Shown here piece by piece: positions 41,363-50,017 of a DNA stretch of 64,000 bases. Every line of letters starts with the position of its first letter. The first letter of the stretch is position 1. A model generated the notes under the pieces. It was not told the DNA's origin and ran no database searches. It worked only from the letters and a program-made list of their open reading frames with translations. This DNA comes from Antiquaquibacter soli (GTDB taxonomy: Bacteria > Actinomycetota > Actinomycetes > Actinomycetales > Microbacteriaceae). A program made the translations under genes and the position numbers. The stretch spans positions 1,798,001-1,862,000 of the forward strand of contig NZ_JAUQUB010000001.1 of the NCBI RefSeq assembly GCF_030580675.1, in the 5' to 3' direction.

Positions 41363-42415
41363 CTAACTTGTCGCGGTGTTTGCGGGAACCGGGTCGAGCG
41401 ACACGAGGTCGGACGCAGCGAGCTGCACCCTCACCGCGTCGCCGCGCCGGTCGTCTTCGGAGCGGGATGACACGTTCTGCTCCAGCACGGAGATGCGCTT
41501 GCCCGAGGCGAGCTCGACGAGCAGTCTCGTGGCCGTGCCCACGTAGACCGCCTCCACGACGGTCCCCTCGAGGGAGATCGAGCCCTTCGCCGCGGCGGAG
41601 CCGGGCGGGTGGAGCGTGATCTTCTCGGGCCGGATCGAACGGGAGCCGGGCATCCCCAGCAACTGCTGCGACTGCTCGGCGTCGAAGATGTTCGACGTGC
41701 CGACGAAGGAGGCGACGAACGGAGACTGCGGGTGCTCGTAGATCTCGCGGGGGGTGCCGAGCTGTTCGATGCGCCCCTGGTTGAACACCGCGATGCGGTC
41801 GCTGAGCGTGAGCGCCTCCTCCTGGTCGTGCGTCACGAAGATGAAGGTGATGCCGAGCGAGCGCTGCAGCTCTTTGAGCTCGACCTGCATCTGCTCGCGG
41901 AGCTTGAGGTCGAGGGCCCCGAGGGGCTCGTCGAGGAGGAGCACCTTCGGCTGTACGACCGTCGCGCGCGCGAGCGCGACGCGCTGCCGCTGACCCCCGG
42001 AGAGCTGAGTCGGCTTGCGACCGCCGTAGCCGGCGAGGGCGACGGATGCGAGTGCCGCCTCGGCCCTCTCCCGGCGCTCCTTCTTGCCCACTCCCCGCAC
42101 GCGCAGACCGTAGGCGACGTTGTCGAGCACCGTCATGTGCGGGAAGAGCGCATAGTCCTGGAAGACCGTGTTGACGTCTCGGTCGAAGGGAGCGCGGCGG
42201 GTGACATCCTGACCCTGAAGCTCGACGGTGCCCGACGTCGGCAGCTCGAAGCCGGCGATGAGCCGCAGCACGGTGGTCTTGCCGCTGCCCGACGGCCCGA
42301 GCATGGAGAAGAACTCCCCCTCGGCGATGTCGAGATCGAGGTTGTCGACCGCGTGGACCTCCCCGAAAGTCTTGGTCAGAGCTGTGAGCCTGATCGCAGG
42401 CGTAACCGATGTCAC
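41363..42415 (-). CDS. potA: polyamine-type ABC transporter ATPase (PotA-like)
   Basis: A 350-residue ATPase: Walker [11 protein letters not shown] loop [13 protein letters not shown], signature [14 protein letters not shown], Walker [13 protein letters not shown], switch His in [11 protein letters not shown]-terminal TOBE-like regulatory domain (about 250-350) follows. GTG 42415 has an AAGGAGG site. It is the first gene of the potA-D-B-C operon, divergent from the GntR regulator. Confidence 0.95.
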   Translation of the reverse strand: MTSVTPAIRLTALTKTFGEVHAVDNLDLDIAEGEFFSMLGPSGSGKTTVLRLIAGFELPTSGTVELQGQDVTRRAPFDRDVNTVFQDYALFPHMTVLDNVAYGLRVRGVGKKERRERAEAALASVALAGYGGRKPTQLSGGQRQRVALARATVVQPKVLLLDEPLGALDLKLREQMQVELKELQRSLGITFIFVTHDQEEALTLSDRIAVFNQGRIEQLGTPREIYEHPQSPFVASFVGTSNIFDAEQSQQLLGMPGSRSIRPEKITLHPPGSAAAKGSISLEGTVVEAVYVGTATRLLVELASGKRISVLEQNVSSRSEDDRRGDAVRVQLAASDLVSLDPVPANTATS

Positions 42416-42444
42416 CCAGGGCCTCCTTGCCTGTCCTGTAGTAA

Positions 42445-42471
42445 ATCATATGGAAGCAGATGTCTTGCAAG
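42445..42471 (-). promoter_or_regulatory. potA promoter -10 and nearby palindrome
   Basis: TATGAT (minus strand, 42445-42450) is a near-consensus -10 upstream of potA. The 8-bp palindrome CTTGCAAG (42464-42471) lies in the -35 area and could bind the divergently encoded GntR regulator. On the plus strand a TACGGT (42485-42490) may serve the gntR gene. Confidence 0.4.
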
Positions 42472-42521
42472 TCTCGGGGATGTTACGGTCGTGTCACGGC
42501 CCCGACGACGAGGAACGCCCC

Positions 42522-43271
42522 ATGCCGCAGTCCATCCGCTCGACCACTGCCGCCCGCGCGGCCGTGTTCGCGCCGCTCGGCGGGGCGGGCAGGGCGGAAC
42601 TCGTCGCCCAACGACTGACCGATGCGATCGAGCTCGGACTGCTCTCCTCCGGCGAGCGACTGCCCAGTGAGGCGGAGATGGCGCGGCAGTTCGGGGTCGC
42701 GATCGTGACCGCCCGCGAGGCGCTCGAGGCGCTGCGCGAGGCCGGTCTCGTGGAGACCAAGCGCGGTCGCGACGGGGGCAGCTACGTGCTCGCGGGCAGC
42801 CCCGAGTCGAGGATCACACGGCGCGTGGCATCCCTCTCCCGCGTCGAGCTGCGCGACATGGGCGTCTATTACACGGCCATCGCCGCGATGTCGGCAGAGC
42901 TCGCGGCCGACCGCGCGACCGACGACGACATCGCCCACCTGCGGGCGACCGTCGATGCAGCGGATGTCGACTCGCAGCAGTCGATGCGCCGAGGAGAGGG
43001 CACCTTCCGGCTCGAGGTCGCCGCGCTCGCGCAGTCCGCGCGACTCGTGCGCGAGGAGCTACGACTGCAAGCGGAGTTCGCCCCGCTGCTGTGGTTGTGC
43101 CTGCGCGATGGCGAGTACCGCGTGGCGAGCCGCGCCGCTCACCTCGACGTCGTCGCGGCGATCGAGGCCGTGGACGGCGAGGCGGCGCGCCGCGCCACTA
43201 CTGCGCACATCGGTCAGGCCATAGAGTGGCTGCTCGACACCAAGGCGGACCTCGAGAGGACAGCGACATGA
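42522..43271 (+). CDS. GntR/FadR-family transcriptional regulator
   Basis: A 249-residue regulator. The N-terminal winged helix (about 20-90) contains LPSEAEMARQFGVAIVTAREALEALREAGLV split over the recognition helix and GGSYV wing. The C-terminal all-helical part (about 105-245) resembles an FCD ligand-binding domain, but the metal-binding His set is not obvious. It is divergent from potA and coupled by ATGA to the cache-domain gene, so it most likely controls the polyamine-type transporter. Confidence 0.92.
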   Translation: MPQSIRSTTAARAAVFAPLGGAGRAELVAQRLTDAIELGLLSSGERLPSEAEMARQFGVAIVTAREALEALREAGLVETKRGRDGGSYVLAGSPESRITRRVASLSRVELRDMGVYYTAIAAMSAELAADRATDDDIAHLRATVDAADVDSQQSMRRGEGTFRLEVAALAQSARLVREELRLQAEFAPLLWLCLRDGEYRVASRAAHLDVVAAIEAVDGEAARRATTAHIGQAIEWLLDTKADLERTAT

Positions 43272-43990
43272 CGACGACTGCTGACCTCGCCCTGCAGAAG
43301 TGCCTCGACGCGATCGCCACGACGTTCGACTCCGTCTTCGCGGAGATCGAGGGCTGGCGCGCCGTGATCGAGCAGCGGATCGCCGACGCGGCCGGGATGC
43401 TGCGCGCCGCCGAGCTCGATGCGCTTGTCGAGAACCTCGTCGTCGCCGAGCTCGCCGCCCCTGGTGCCCTCATCATCGGAGCGGGTGCCGTCGCGGCCCC
43501 CGGCTTCCTCGACGACGCCCCCTGGCACCTGGCGTGGTGGCTCGGCCATGCGAACACCTTCGGGCTGGGCTCGGCCGACCCGTCCGTTCGGCGGCTCGAG
43601 GCCGAGGAGGATCCTGCCTCGGACAGCTTCCGCGACTACACCGCGCTGGAGTGGTGGCGCGTTCCGGCCGAGACCGGCACCCGACACATCACGGGGCCCT
43701 ACGTCGACTACCTGTGCACCGACGACTACACGCTCACCCTCACCATGCCCGTGCGGTTCGAGCATCGGCTCGTCGGGGTGGTGGGCGCCGACCTCTACGT
43801 CAACGACGTCGAGCGCGCGCTCCTGCCGCCGGTGCGCTCGATCGGGGGCAGCGCGACGCTCATGAACGCCTCGCGCCGCGTACTCGTCTCGACCGACCCG
43901 CACCGGCCGACCGGCTCGCTGCTGCGCGACGCGGGAGACTCGCACGTGCTTCCCGTCGGCGCCTCCAGCCTGCTGCTCGTCGTCGGATGA
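43268..43990 (+). CDS. soluble cache (PDC)-like sensor domain protein
   Basis: A 240-residue protein. The N-terminal 90 residues are helical. They are followed by a PDC/cache-like beta sheet domain: DDAPWHLAWWLGH, SFRDYTALEWWRVP, TGPYVDYLCTDDYTLTLTMPV, and RLVGVVGADLYVNDVERAL, which closely resembles the strand pair that forms the ligand pocket in dCache/sCache sensors. There is no signal peptide or membrane helix, whereas cache domains are normally extracytoplasmic. The ATG overlaps the gntR stop by 4 nt, implying the two proteins work together. Confidence 0.85.
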   Translation: MTTTADLALQKCLDAIATTFDSVFAEIEGWRAVIEQRIADAAGMLRAAELDALVENLVVAELAAPGALIIGAGAVAAPGFLDDAPWHLAWWLGHANTFGLGSADPSVRRLEAEEDPASDSFRDYTALEWWRVPAETGTRHITGPYVDYLCTDDYTLTLTMPVRFEHRLVGVVGADLYVNDVERALLPPVRSIGGSATLMNASRRVLVSTDPHRPTGSLLRDAGDSHVLPVGASSLLLVVG

Positions 43991-44002
43991 CTCGGGCGCG
44001 CG

Positions 44003-44806
44003 CTACCTCTGCAGCTGCGTGATCTCCCGCACGGTCTTGAGCGCGGGGTACACGGACAGGAAGATCGCCATCGGCGCCCGCACGGACAGCCGCCGGATCT
44101 TGTGCTTCTGGTACGTGCGCTCGAAGCGCATGACGTAGTTGTAGAACTTGAGGGGCGAGTCATCGAGCCTCCTCGCCGACATGCCGGTGACCATCTCCGA
44201 CGAGTAGGCGATCTTCAACTCGTTCGCGTGCAGGTGCAGGGAGAGGTCGATGTCCTCGTGGAGCTCGTCCTCGGGGTCGAGACACGCCTCGTCGCGGATC
44301 GCCCGCCACGCGCTCGCTCGAAGGGCCATGTTGCTGCCGAAGAGCAGGTGGTACTCCCGCGTGACCTTGATGAGGGCTCGGCGCAGTGCATCGTCGGCCT
44401 TGAGGCCGAACCGCCGCAGCGGCATGTCGTAGTAGAGCACCGGTCCGGTGCAGGCCGCCACCTCCGGGTCCTCGAAGGCGCGCTGGACGGCCTCCACCCA
44501 CGTCGGTTCGAGCACGGAGTCCGCATCGATGCGCCCGATGACGTCGCCGGTCGCGTGGTCGAGGCCGAAGTTGCGGGTGGGGATGAGGCCCTGCACCTCG
44601 AACTGCTGGAGGTACACGATGGGGGCGTCGGGGTAGGTGGCCTGCAAGGCGTGGACGATGGCGGCCGTGCCATCCGTCGACTTGTTGTCGACCACGATGA
44701 TCTCGTCAGCGGGGACGGTCTGCTGGAGCGCGGCGATGAGGCACGCCCGGATCGTGTCCTCCTCGTTGTAGGCGGGAATGACGATCGACACGCTCGCGGG
44801 CGACAT
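44003..44806 (-). CDS. glycosyltransferase family 2
   Basis: A GT-A fold enzyme of 267 residues. VSIVIPAYNEEDTIRACL binds the nucleotide-sugar, IIVVDNKSTDGT follows, and GRIDADS contains the DXD-type metal site. LDPEDELHEDIDLSLHLHANE carries the catalytic ED/EDxD region. There is a weakly hydrophobic stretch near the C-terminus but no clear transmembrane helices. Acceptor unknown; a cell-wall glycan role is likely given the adjacent deacetylase. ATG 44806 is taken; an upstream in-frame ATG would add 8 residues. Confidence 0.93.
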   Translation of the reverse strand: MSPASVSIVIPAYNEEDTIRACLIAALQQTVPADEIIVVDNKSTDGTAAIVHALQATYPDAPIVYLQQFEVQGLIPTRNFGLDHATGDVIGRIDADSVLEPTWVEAVQRAFEDPEVAACTGPVLYYDMPLRRFGLKADDALRRALIKVTREYHLLFGSNMALRASAWRAIRDEACLDPEDELHEDIDLSLHLHANELKIAYSSEMVTGMSARRLDDSPLKFYNYVMRFERTYQKHKIRRLSVRAPMAIFLSVYPALKTVREITQLQR

Positions 44807-44865
44807 GCAAGCCAACCTACCGCGCGGCACCCGAACGGGAACTATACGAAACGGATTCGTGTCTG

Positions 44866-44871
44866 TAGGGT
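44866..44871 (+). promoter_or_regulatory. -10 box (TAGGGT), leaderless deacetylase start
   Basis: TAGGGT lies 6 nt before GTG 44878. Confidence 0.5.
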
Positions 44872-44877
44872 GAGCGC

Positions 44878-45714
44878 GTGCGACGACGCTCTGTGCTCGC
44901 GGCCCTCGGCCTCACGGGCCTCAGCGCGCTCGCGGCTTTCGGCGGTGGAGCACTCTTCGGAGCCGCGACCCCCGCCCCGGCCGCCGCGCCGCCGCTGCTG
45001 CGCGCCGGTCGCACGCCCCGGCTCCCGCTGCGGCCGCAACCGGCCGCGGCCGCGCTCCCGCCGCACTTCTTCGCCCCGACGCTCGAGAAGCGCGAGTCGC
45101 CCTACGGGACGATCAGCGACCTGCCCGGGGAGGGGAACCTCCTCGCGCTCACCGTGGACGACGGTGGTGACGGAGACGTCATCGCCGCCTACGCGCGGTG
45201 GATGGCGGAGTGCGGGATGCGCGTGACCTTCTTCGTCACCGGATCCCTCGCGGGCTGGGCGCAGCACGCCGACCTGCTCCTGCCCCTCGTCCAGAACGGA
45301 CAGGTGCAGCTCGCCAACCACACGTGGACGCACTCGAGCCTGCCGACGCTCACCGACGACCAGATCCGCGACGACCTCGGCATCAACGACGCCTTCATCC
45401 GCGACACGTTCGGCGTGGACGCCAAGCCCTACTTCCGACCGCCGTTCGGGCACCTCGACGACCGGGTGCAGGCGGCAGCGGCATCCATCGGCTACACCGT
45501 CCCGGTGCTGTGGTATGGGTCGCTCGCCGACGCGACACCCATCAGCGACGCCGACCTGCTCGCGATGGCGAACGAGTGGCTGCTGCCCCAGCACATCGTC
45601 ATCGGGCACGCGAACTACCCGACCGTCACGTACCACTTCCGCGAGATCGCGGACATCCTGCGAGCCCGCGGGCTGCAACCGGTGACGCTCGACGACGTGT
45701 GGGAGCGGCCGTAG
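44878..45714 (+). CDS. secreted polysaccharide deacetylase
   Basis: A NodB-homology deacetylase of 278 residues with an N-terminal signal or anchor segment (RRRSVLAALGLTGLSALAAF). The catalytic region shows LTVDDGGDGD (metal and general-base Asp), the HTWTHSSL metal His pair, and FRPPFGHLDD. Likely removes acetyl groups from cell-wall or other polysaccharides outside the membrane. It is divergent from the glycosyltransferase gene. Confidence 0.93.
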   Translation: MRRRSVLAALGLTGLSALAAFGGGALFGAATPAPAAAPPLLRAGRTPRLPLRPQPAAAALPPHFFAPTLEKRESPYGTISDLPGEGNLLALTVDDGGDGDVIAAYARWMAECGMRVTFFVTGSLAGWAQHADLLLPLVQNGQVQLANHTWTHSSLPTLTDDQIRDDLGINDAFIRDTFGVDAKPYFRPPFGHLDDRVQAAAASIGYTVPVLWYGSLADATPISDADLLAMANEWLLPQHIVIGHANYPTVTYHFREIADILRARGLQPVTLDDVWERP

Positions 45715-45723
45715 CCGCGGGCT

Positions 45724-46839
45724 CTAGGCGCAGAACTCGGCGATGGTGCGGCGCAGCACCTCGGTGAGCTGAGTTATGGACTCGGTGCTCGCCCACTCGT
45801 CGTCCGCGTGAGCGCCGCCGCCCACGACACCGAGCAGGACGGTCGGGATGCCCGCCTCGGCGAACAGCCCGGCGTCCGTCCAGAACGGCTCACCGCGCTC
45901 CACCGCGGGCGATCCCGTCACCGCGGACAGCTGCTCTCGCACCACGGCGCGAATAGAGGAGTCCGCGGTCGCCTCGAACGCCCCGCGTGCGACGAGTCGG
46001 GTGAGGGTGGCCCGCTCCCCCAGCAGCTCGCCGAGGCTGCTCCTCAGCTCAGCCTCGACGGCGTCGGGCGACTCGCCGGGCAGGAAGCGCCGCTCGATGG
46101 TCAGCGTGCAGGACGGGGCGACGGTCGCGGCATCCACCCCGCCGGCGATCGTCGAGACCCGCACCGTGCCGGGGTCCAGCAGCGGGTGCGCACCCCTCGC
46201 GGCGAGCCGGGACTGCAACTCGTCGAGCCGCCGCATGATCCGCCCGGCGTGGGCGATCGCGTCGATGCCGAGCTCGGGCATGGAGCCGTGCGCGGCGAGT
46301 CCGTCGATGTCGACGCGGAACCACGCGAACCCGCGGTGCGCGACGGTGACCTCGAGCTGCGACGGCTCGGCGACGATGGCGGCATCGGCCGAGTAGCGCT
46401 CGAGCACGTCCTCCGTGCCGCGGCTGCCGAACTCCTCGTCGGCGACCAGGGCGACGAGCACATCTCCGCGCCGCTCGGGCGCCGACGCGGCGGCGACGAG
46501 GAGACCGGCGAGCCCGCCCTTCATGTCGAAGGCGCCGCGACCCACGAGCCGACCGTTGACGACTGTGCCGGAGAACGGATCGCCCGGCCAGGTCGTGATA
46601 CCGACGGTATCGAGATGGCCGCTCAGCATCAGGGAGGCGCCCCCGCCGGTTCCGCGTGAGATACCCACGAGCGACGGGCGCCCCGGCTCGCGCTCGAGGC
46701 GCTCGACCTCGAAGCCGTGGCGCTCGAGCCACTGCGCGCAGAAGTCCGCGATCGCCGATTCGCCGGCGGATCCCGGCACGAGGGTGGGGTTCACGGAGTC
46801 GATCGCAATGAGCTGCTGGGCGAGGGCGACCGGATCCAT
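45724..46839 (-). CDS. M20-family metallopeptidase/deacylase (ArgE/DapE-like)
   Basis: A di-zinc hydrolase of 371 residues. The SGHLDTVG motif gives the first His-Asp, GRGAFDMKGG the bridging Asp, VADEEFGSRGTEDV the catalytic Glu pair, and GGAHADDEW the late His. Family members include acetylornithine deacetylase and succinyl-diaminopimelate desuccinylase; the exact substrate cannot be fixed. A TAACCT box lies 6 nt from its start. Confidence 0.93.
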   Translation of the reverse strand: MDPVALAQQLIAIDSVNPTLVPGSAGESAIADFCAQWLERHGFEVERLEREPGRPSLVGISRGTGGGASLMLSGHLDTVGITTWPGDPFSGTVVNGRLVGRGAFDMKGGLAGLLVAAASAPERRGDVLVALVADEEFGSRGTEDVLERYSADAAIVAEPSQLEVTVAHRGFAWFRVDIDGLAAHGSMPELGIDAIAHAGRIMRRLDELQSRLAARGAHPLLDPGTVRVSTIAGGVDAATVAPSCTLTIERRFLPGESPDAVEAELRSSLGELLGERATLTRLVARGAFEATADSSIRAVVREQLSAVTGSPAVERGEPFWTDAGLFAEAGIPTVLLGVVGGGAHADDEWASTESITQLTEVLRRTIAEFCA

Positions 46840-46845
46840 CCCCTC

Positions 46846-46851
46846 AGGTTA
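46846..46851 (-). promoter_or_regulatory. -10 box (TAACCT), leaderless M20 gene start
   Basis: TAACCT lies 6 nt before ATG 46839 on the minus strand. It overlaps the end of the pspC-like gene. Confidence 0.45.
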
Positions 46852-47079
46852 GGCGCTGCGAGTGTCCTGCGGCGCGGGGGCGACGATGCGCTCGGGCTCG
46901 TTCGGGATCACGATCCACGCGACGACATAGAAGATCGCCTGCGGACCGGGGATGAGCAACGAGAGCACGAACAGGAGTCGGACGACGTTCGCGTTCCAGC
47001 CGAAACGCCGCGCGAGTCCCGCGCACACCCCCGCGATCACTCGGCCGGTGCGGGGACGCTGAAGAGTCGAAGTGGTCAT
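46849..47079 (-). CDS. PspC domain protein, 76 aa
   Basis: A 76-residue PspC-family membrane protein. The N-terminal GRVIAGVCAGLARRFGWN motif is diagnostic, followed by one transmembrane segment (VVRLLFVLSLLIPGPQAIFYVVAWIV, shown here as VVRLLFVLSLLI and FYVVAWIV). The domain occurs in envelope-stress proteins. In actinobacteria short PspC proteins are common and their targets unknown. Confidence 0.93.
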   Translation of the reverse strand: MTTSTLQRPRTGRVIAGVCAGLARRFGWNANVVRLLFVLSLLIPGPQAIFYVVAWIVIPNEPERIVAPAPQDTRSA

Positions 47080-47138
47080 GCTTAAATCGTGGCCGGATGC
47101 TCCCCGCCGCGGTATCGGGGAAACCCCCGAATCGCCCC

Positions 47139-47633
47139 TCAACCCTGCACGGGGAACACGAGGAGGGTGCTGCTCGCCGTCGCGACGAGAGCGCCCGAGG
47201 CATCCCGAACGTCCGCCTCGGCGAACGCGGCGCGCTTGCCGGGCTTGACGACGCGACCGGTGCACGCGAGCTCGCCGCTCTCCGAGCTGAGCGCTTTGAG
47301 GTAGCTCACCTTGATCTCGAGCGACGTGTAGCCGAACCCCTGCGGCAGGGTCGACTGGACGGCGCAGCCGAGAGCCGAATCGAGAAGGGTGCACGCGAAC
47401 CCGCCGTGCACCATCCCGATCGGGTTGTAGTGGGATTCGTCGGGCGTCGCGGTGAACACGACCTGCCCCTCCTCGACGGACGCGATCGTCATGCCCATGA
47501 GCACGGCGATCGGCGGGGGCGGCAGTTCGCCGGAGGCCATCGCTCGGAGGTAGTCGAGGCCGGTCATGGTCGCCATCGCCGCGGCGCCGATCGTGGGATC
47601 CTGCCAGGCGACGGTACGGGTGCGGTCGGTCAT
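47139..47633 (-). CDS. PaaI-family thioesterase
   Basis: A 164-residue hot-dog fold thioesterase. The signature NPIGMVHGGFACTLLDSALG carries the HGG motif and the catalytic Asp. SLEIKVSYLKAL and CTGRVVKPGKRAAFAEADV complete the fold. It may clear aromatic or other acyl-CoA esters. Its ATG is 14 nt downstream of the DUF3097 stop, suggesting co-transcription. Confidence 0.93.
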   Translation of the reverse strand: MTDRTRTVAWQDPTIGAAAMATMTGLDYLRAMASGELPPPPIAVLMGMTIASVEEGQVVFTATPDESHYNPIGMVHGGFACTLLDSALGCAVQSTLPQGFGYTSLEIKVSYLKALSSESGELACTGRVVKPGKRAAFAEADVRDASGALVATASSTLLVFPVQG

Positions 47634-47647
47634 GCACCCAGTCTGCG

Positions 47648-48487
47648 TCAGGGTGCGGTGACGAAGTCGATGAGTTGTTCGACCCGGCCAAGGAGGGCGG
47701 GTTCGAGGTCGGCGAAGCTGTCGACTCGCGACAGGATGCGCTGCCAAGCTCGAGCGATGTCCGCCTGATCGGCGTGCGGCCAGCCGAGCGCCTCGCACAC
47801 CCCGTGCTTCCACTCGGTGCCCCGGTCGATGGCGGGCCAGGCCGTCATACCGAGTCGGGCGGGCTTGACCGCCTGCCAGATGTCGACGAAGGGATGCCCG
47901 ACCACGAGGACGTGGGCGCCGAACTGGCCGCGCGCCACCGACTCCGCGATCCTGCTCTCCTTCGAGCCCGGAACGAGGTGGTCGACGAGCACTCCGGCGC
48001 GCCGGTCGGTCGCCGGGCGGAACTCGCGCAGCACCTCCTCGAGGTGATCGACGCCGGCGAGGTACTCCACGACGACGCCCTCGACGCGCAAGTCGTCGCC
48101 CCACACCCGCTCGACGAGCTCTGCGTCGTGTCGCCCCTCGACGAAGATGCGGCTCGGCAGAGCGACGCGGGCCCGCGCATCCTCGACAGCGAAGGAGCCG
48201 GATGCCGTGCGCCTCGGTGACGACGGGGCACCGGCGACGGGCTTCACGAGCTCGACGCGGGCTCCATCGATGAGGAATCCCGTGCCGAGGGGGAAGGCGC
48301 GGACGGCGCCGTGCCTGTCCTCGAGGTGGACCAGTCCGCCGCCGACGGACACGACGGCTCCCGTGAACCCGCTCGCGGCGTCTTCCACAACGAGGTCGGG
48401 CTCGACGGGCACCCGAGCGGGCTTACTCACGCCCCGCTGCATCCTGAAGTCGGCGAGAACGTCGCTGCCGTACCGGTCGTCGCTCAC
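47648..48487 (-). CDS. DUF3097 family protein
   Basis: A 279-residue soluble protein of the actinobacterial DUF3097 family. Conserved features are the beta-rich first 95 residues and the segment IFVEGRHDAELVERVWGDDLRVEGVVVE. The latter looks like a Toprim fold: Glu in VEGRHD, then the Asp pair region HPFVDIWQAV. A link to nucleic-acid metabolism follows from that resemblance only. GTG 48487 is 6 nt after TAGCAT. Confidence 0.92.
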   Translation of the reverse strand: MSDDRYGSDVLADFRMQRGVSKPARVPVEPDLVVEDAASGFTGAVVSVGGGLVHLEDRHGAVRAFPLGTGFLIDGARVELVKPVAGAPSSPRRTASGSFAVEDARARVALPSRIFVEGRHDAELVERVWGDDLRVEGVVVEYLAGVDHLEEVLREFRPATDRRAGVLVDHLVPGSKESRIAESVARGQFGAHVLVVGHPFVDIWQAVKPARLGMTAWPAIDRGTEWKHGVCEALGWPHADQADIARAWQRILSRVDSFADLEPALLGRVEQLIDFVTAP

Positions 48488-48493
48488 CGGTCG

Positions 48494-48499
48494 ATGCTA
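48494..48499 (-). promoter_or_regulatory. -10 box (TAGCAT), leaderless DUF3097 start
   Basis: TAGCAT lies 6 nt before GTG 48487 on the minus strand. Confidence 0.5.
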
Positions 48500-48504
48500 A
48501 CCGC

Positions 48505-48520
48505 GGGGCCGCGCGGCCCC
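48505..48520 (-). terminator. GC-only palindrome after the 194-aa gene
   Basis: A 16-bp perfect palindrome in the gap downstream of the gene at 48534-49118. It could form a very stable short hairpin but lacks a T tract. Confidence 0.35.
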
Positions 48521-48533
48521 CGGGCGGACACGG

Positions 48534-49118
48534 CTAGAAGCCGAAGTCGCCCCCGAAGTCGCCGCCCCCGAAGTCGCCGAAGCCGCCGTCGCCGAAGCCG
48601 CCGTCTCCAATGCCGCCGGCATCCGCTGAGGCATCCGCCCCCGCGTCCGCGCCCGTGTCCGCGGAGTCCGCGCCGCCGTCGGCACCCGCATCCGCCCCGC
48701 CGTCCATCGGCAGGAAGGCGCTCACGATCGCCGAACCGATCACGTAGCCGGCAACCGTGCCGAGCAGCGAACTGCCGACCATCGCCCCGAAGCTCGGGCC
48801 CTGGAACGAGCGCTCCATCGTGCCGGGCTGGCGCAGCTCCGACCGTGTGGCGGCCTGGGCGAGGGACTGAGCGTCCTGTCCGCGGGGGGCCTCCCCAGCG
48901 GGAGCGTTGCGGCTGAGCTCGGCGAAGACCATCGCGCGCTGCTCGTCGGTGAGCTTGGAGAATGCCTCGGCATGCACCTGCTCGATGGTCTCGGGCGGGG
49001 CGGTGCGCAGCAGGTAGCGGTAGCGCTCGACGGCGATCTCGTCATCGGTGCGCGGGCGCCTCGGCGGCTGTGCAGCTGCCTGGTCTTCCGTGCCGAACAG
49101 TCGATCGAAGAGTCCCAT
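48534..49118 (-). CDS. uncharacterised protein with Gly/Asp-rich tail, 194 aa
   Basis: The N-terminus MGLFDRLFG is typical of membrane-peripheral proteins. A helical region (about 25-80) contains ERYRYLLRTAPPETIEQVH and LTDEQRAMVFAEL. A hydrophobic segment (about 105-135) follows, then an alanine/aspartate/glycine-rich tail that ends in repeated GDGGFGD/GGDFGGD units. The low-complexity tail resembles other actinobacterial proteins of unknown function. An AGGGAG site precedes ATG 49118. Confidence 0.85.
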   Translation of the reverse strand: MGLFDRLFGTEDQAAAQPPRRPRTDDEIAVERYRYLLRTAPPETIEQVHAEAFSKLTDEQRAMVFAELSRNAPAGEAPRGQDAQSLAQAATRSELRQPGTMERSFQGPSFGAMVGSSLLGTVAGYVIGSAIVSAFLPMDGGADAGADGGADSADTGADAGADASADAGGIGDGGFGDGGFGDFGGGDFGGDFGF

Positions 49119-49179
49119 GTCGCGCTCCCTCCGCGGGCGCTCGCCCGCTTCCCTCCACTGTAGGAACGCTGCCTGGGAG

Positions 49180-49917
49180 CTAGCTATTCGCGTGCTCGAG
49201 CAGCCAGTCGAGCGGGTTGATCTGGATCTCGTCGACGATGATCTCGAAGTGCAGGTGCGGACCGGTGCTCGCACCCGTGTTGCCCACGGCGCCGAGCTGC
49301 TGTCCGATCGCGACCGAGTCGCCTTCGGCGACCTGGAGCGAGCCGAACTGCATGTGCGCGTAGACGCTGCGCACCGTCTGCCCGTCGATGACGTGCTCGA
49401 CGACGACGTGCACCCCGAGTCCGGTGTCGCTCTCCTCGGCGAGCACGACCACGCCGTCCGCGATCGATTGCACCGGGTAGCCCTCGCCGGGAGTGAGATC
49501 GATGCCCTTGTGGTCGCTCGAGCAGCCCGCGCAGTCCCGATAGCCGAAGCCGCTCGTCATCGTGGTGATCGCGGGGACCGGCCACTGCACGAGCGAGTAC
49601 TCGGTGACGCCGAACGCGTCGCGCACCACGACGGGCGCGGGCGCGAAGGCCGGTGCGGCGTAGCTCTGCAGGTTCGGCACCTCGACCTCGGCGACGATCG
49701 CGTCGGCCGAGGCGGGAAGGGCGGGGATGCACATCAGAAGGCCGCTCGAGGCGAGCGAACCGACCGCGAGCAACCGGCGGTTGACGGCGAGGAAGCCACG
49801 ATGGCGGCTCGACTCGGGGAGGGCAGCGGCGGGGGCAGGGCGGTAATAGCGTGGGGGCACGGCGGAGATTCCTCGGGGGCGGGCGCGCGACGGCGCATCG
49901 GGTGTGCGTCGCGGCAC
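49180..49917 (-). CDS. secreted M23-family (LytM-like) endopeptidase
   Basis: A 245-residue cell-wall hydrolase. A 45-residue Arg/Pro-rich leader precedes a hydrophobic export segment (LLAVGSLASSGLLMC...ALPASADA). The M23 domain shows GFGYRDC, the zinc ligands in HKGIDLTPG, and GPHLHFE, so both HxH elements are intact. Probably cuts peptidoglycan cross-bridges. GTG 49917 is chosen; no better start with a ribosome site is visible before the signal segment. Confidence 0.92.
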   Translation of the reverse strand: MPRRTPDAPSRARPRGISAVPPRYYRPAPAAALPESSRHRGFLAVNRRLLAVGSLASSGLLMCIPALPASADAIVAEVEVPNLQSYAAPAFAPAPVVVRDAFGVTEYSLVQWPVPAITTMTSGFGYRDCAGCSSDHKGIDLTPGEGYPVQSIADGVVVLAEESDTGLGVHVVVEHVIDGQTVRSVYAHMQFGSLQVAEGDSVAIGQQLGAVGNTGASTGPHLHFEIIVDEIQINPLDWLLEHANS

Positions 49918-50017
49918 GGACAGGTCTGCAGCATCGAAGGATGCTCTCGACGGACCCGAGAGGGAGGTCCTCCGGCGGTACGGTCACACCGGCTCGGTCT
50001 CGGTCCTGGGAAGTTCC

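Noticed and set aside
49918-50017. Possible riboswitch (cyclic-di-AMP, ydaO type) ahead of the M23 peptidase gene
   Set aside because: Cell-wall hydrolase genes in actinobacteria often have one, but I could not find the conserved ydaO core here, only a short 6-bp hairpin around 49930-49945.
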